Part shown: positions 16,518-17,416 of the stretch, piece by piece | Layout of the letters: each line of letters starts with the position of its first letter | Numbering within the stretch: the stretch's first letter is position 1 | DNA from: Chromera velia | Lineage: Eukaryota; Sar; Chromeraceae | Assembly (NCBI GenBank): GCA_018398765.1 | Contig: JAHBMJ010002397.1 | Span: 1 to 17,416 of the forward strand | DNA: 17,416 bases | Reading direction: 5' to 3' | Notes under the pieces: generated by a model | Seen by the model: the letters and a program-made list of their open reading frames with translations, nothing else | Database searches by the model: none | What the model was told of the DNA's origin: nothing | Position numbers and translations under genes: made by a program

Positions 16518-17416
16518 ATACGCATGCACACACGTACGCAGGCACACAGGCACACAAAGATGCACATACACATGCAGACACGCACACACAGATGCACATA
16601 CACATGCAGACACACGCACATACACCCACCACCACCACCACACGCTCATTCGCCCAAAAAAGATTGCGTTGCTTAAGAGACCACCAAAAGCGTCTTACTG
16701 ACCGCCTCAGGTGTGATCTCAAGCAGCCCTCGAATGTGAGATGGCGGCGCCTTTGCGCACACATTGGTACACGCCACTTTGTTGGCTGTCACTTGCTGCA
16801 CGCAGTCATTGAGAACAATCCTATTGGTCTGACTTCATGTGTTTTCAAACAAGTACGCAGTGGAAGAAAAGTTTCTATTCGCGCTTATTTGTTCTGGCAA
16901 GAAAAAGCAGACACCAGCATATTTCTGAGCCCCGCTAGACCATAGCCCACACAGATACGGTCCGAGACTACTCACCGTGAAAGTGACTTGGACACGCGCG
17001 GAGTCCTCCCACGAACGCTTTTCACAAACTTCCGTCCGTGCAGCCTTCGAAGACGATGGGTCTGTCTCCCCCTCATTTTTAGATGGCATTCTTGTCGGAG
17101 AAAAGGGACGCTTTTTTGAGTTCCCACTCAAATGGGAAGATGGATGGGTTGGGATCTGTTGTGGAGCAGGGGCCGCATGCATCAAATTTTCTTTTCCCTC
17201 TTCTGACTCGCTCTCTGAAGAGAGAAGGCTCAATACCTCGGCATGGAGCTTTAACCCTACATCGTCGGGTGAAAACCCCTCCCCTGTGATAGGTGAAGCT
17301 GCTTGCTGACTGGGAGGCACTTCGGATTGGGGACCTGTAGCATGGGAAGATCCATTCGGTTGTTGTTCTTGGGCTGCAGACGCATTGACGGCAGAGGGCG
17401 TGCTCCCCCCCCCCCC
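15112..17416 (-). CDS. CCCH-type zinc-finger protein, proline-rich (5' end outside window)
   Basis: Exons on the minus strand are 17416-16976 (open to the window edge), 16321-16249, 15779-15427 and 15273-15112. All junctions are GT-AG and in phase, giving at least 342 aa ending at TAA (15114-15112). The decisive feature is a CX8CX5CX3H finger at visible residues 165-184: PCYDFHAWG from exon b joins HCENVGECPYSHE from exon c through a codon split by the intron. CCCH fingers usually bind RNA. The N-terminal part is low-complexity with an acidic patch (SSESESEEGKE) and a basic KKRPFSPTR that could be a nuclear signal. After the finger come a charged helix-like region (about 190-235), a proline-rich stretch (about 250-283) and a Lys/Arg-rich tail. 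The closest relatives are not identifiable by eye. The finger and exons b and c are firm. The link to exon a and the last exon are less sure; the last intron could be retained (see findings). Confidence 0.75.
16440..16650. repeat. (CA)n microsatellite and 32-bp tandem duplication in a CCCH-gene intron
   Basis: About 16 CA units run at 16484-16517, preceded by CGCA-type repeats. A 23-bp word beginning GATGCACATA occurs identically at 16559-16581 and 16591-16613 (period 32). A (CCA)n patch ends the tract near 16640. All of this lies in the 654-bp intron 16322-16975. Confidence 0.9.

Noticed and set aside
16484-16640. CRISPR-like array in the CA-rich repeat
   Set aside because: The repeat is a microsatellite with one 32-bp duplication inside a eukaryotic intron; there are no spacers of unique sequence or cas genes.

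Overview
The window is nuclear DNA of a eukaryote with many short GT-AG introns, long simple-sequence tracts and transposable elements. Reconstructed proteins, multi-intron housekeeping genes and frequent TGCATG words fit a coccidian apicomplexan (a Sarcocystis-like genome) or a related alveolate such as a chromerid. This is an inference from style; the species cannot be read from the sequence. No bacterial, organellar, tRNA, rRNA or CRISPR feature was seen.

Layout. 1-1750: no recognisable gene, one AT-rich block and two hairpins. 1751-4117 (minus): a five-exon PRL/PTP4A-type prenylated phosphatase, complete from ATG to a CAAX box and stop. 4118-4585: a 468-bp divergent promoter region. 4586-6929 (plus): a six-exon gene for ribosomal protein eS17 (RPS17), whose first coding exon is only the ATG. 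6930-7481: 3' flank and an AT-rich block with a fold-back repeat. 7482-11593 (minus): a decayed, 5'-truncated non-LTR (LINE) retrotransposon with endonuclease, reverse transcriptase and a C-terminal zinc-knuckle region, ending in an (ATTG)n tail. 11594-13352: a 1743-bp hAT-type DNA transposon bounded by a perfect 8-bp target duplication (TAGCATGA) and CAAAGGTGTTTA inverted termini; it encodes a BED-finger protein but no transposase core. 13353-14580: AT-rich DNA with an orphan exon-like ORF and long G runs. 14590-15111: a long pyrimidine tract. 15112-17416 (minus): the 3' part of a CCCH zinc-finger gene whose finger is assembled across an intron; its 5' end lies outside the window.

The gene models were joined by hand from exon phases, splice sites and family knowledge. 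The host genes (PRL, eS17, CCCH protein) are unrelated in function as far as can be seen. PRL and RPS17 share an upstream region and may share promoter elements. The middle third is a transposon-filled interval separating this pair from the CCCH gene. The strongest new observations are the bounded hAT element with its BED-only cargo, the PRL 5' splice site built from a GTGAG tandem repeat, and an in-frame open (exitron-like) intron in the CCCH gene.
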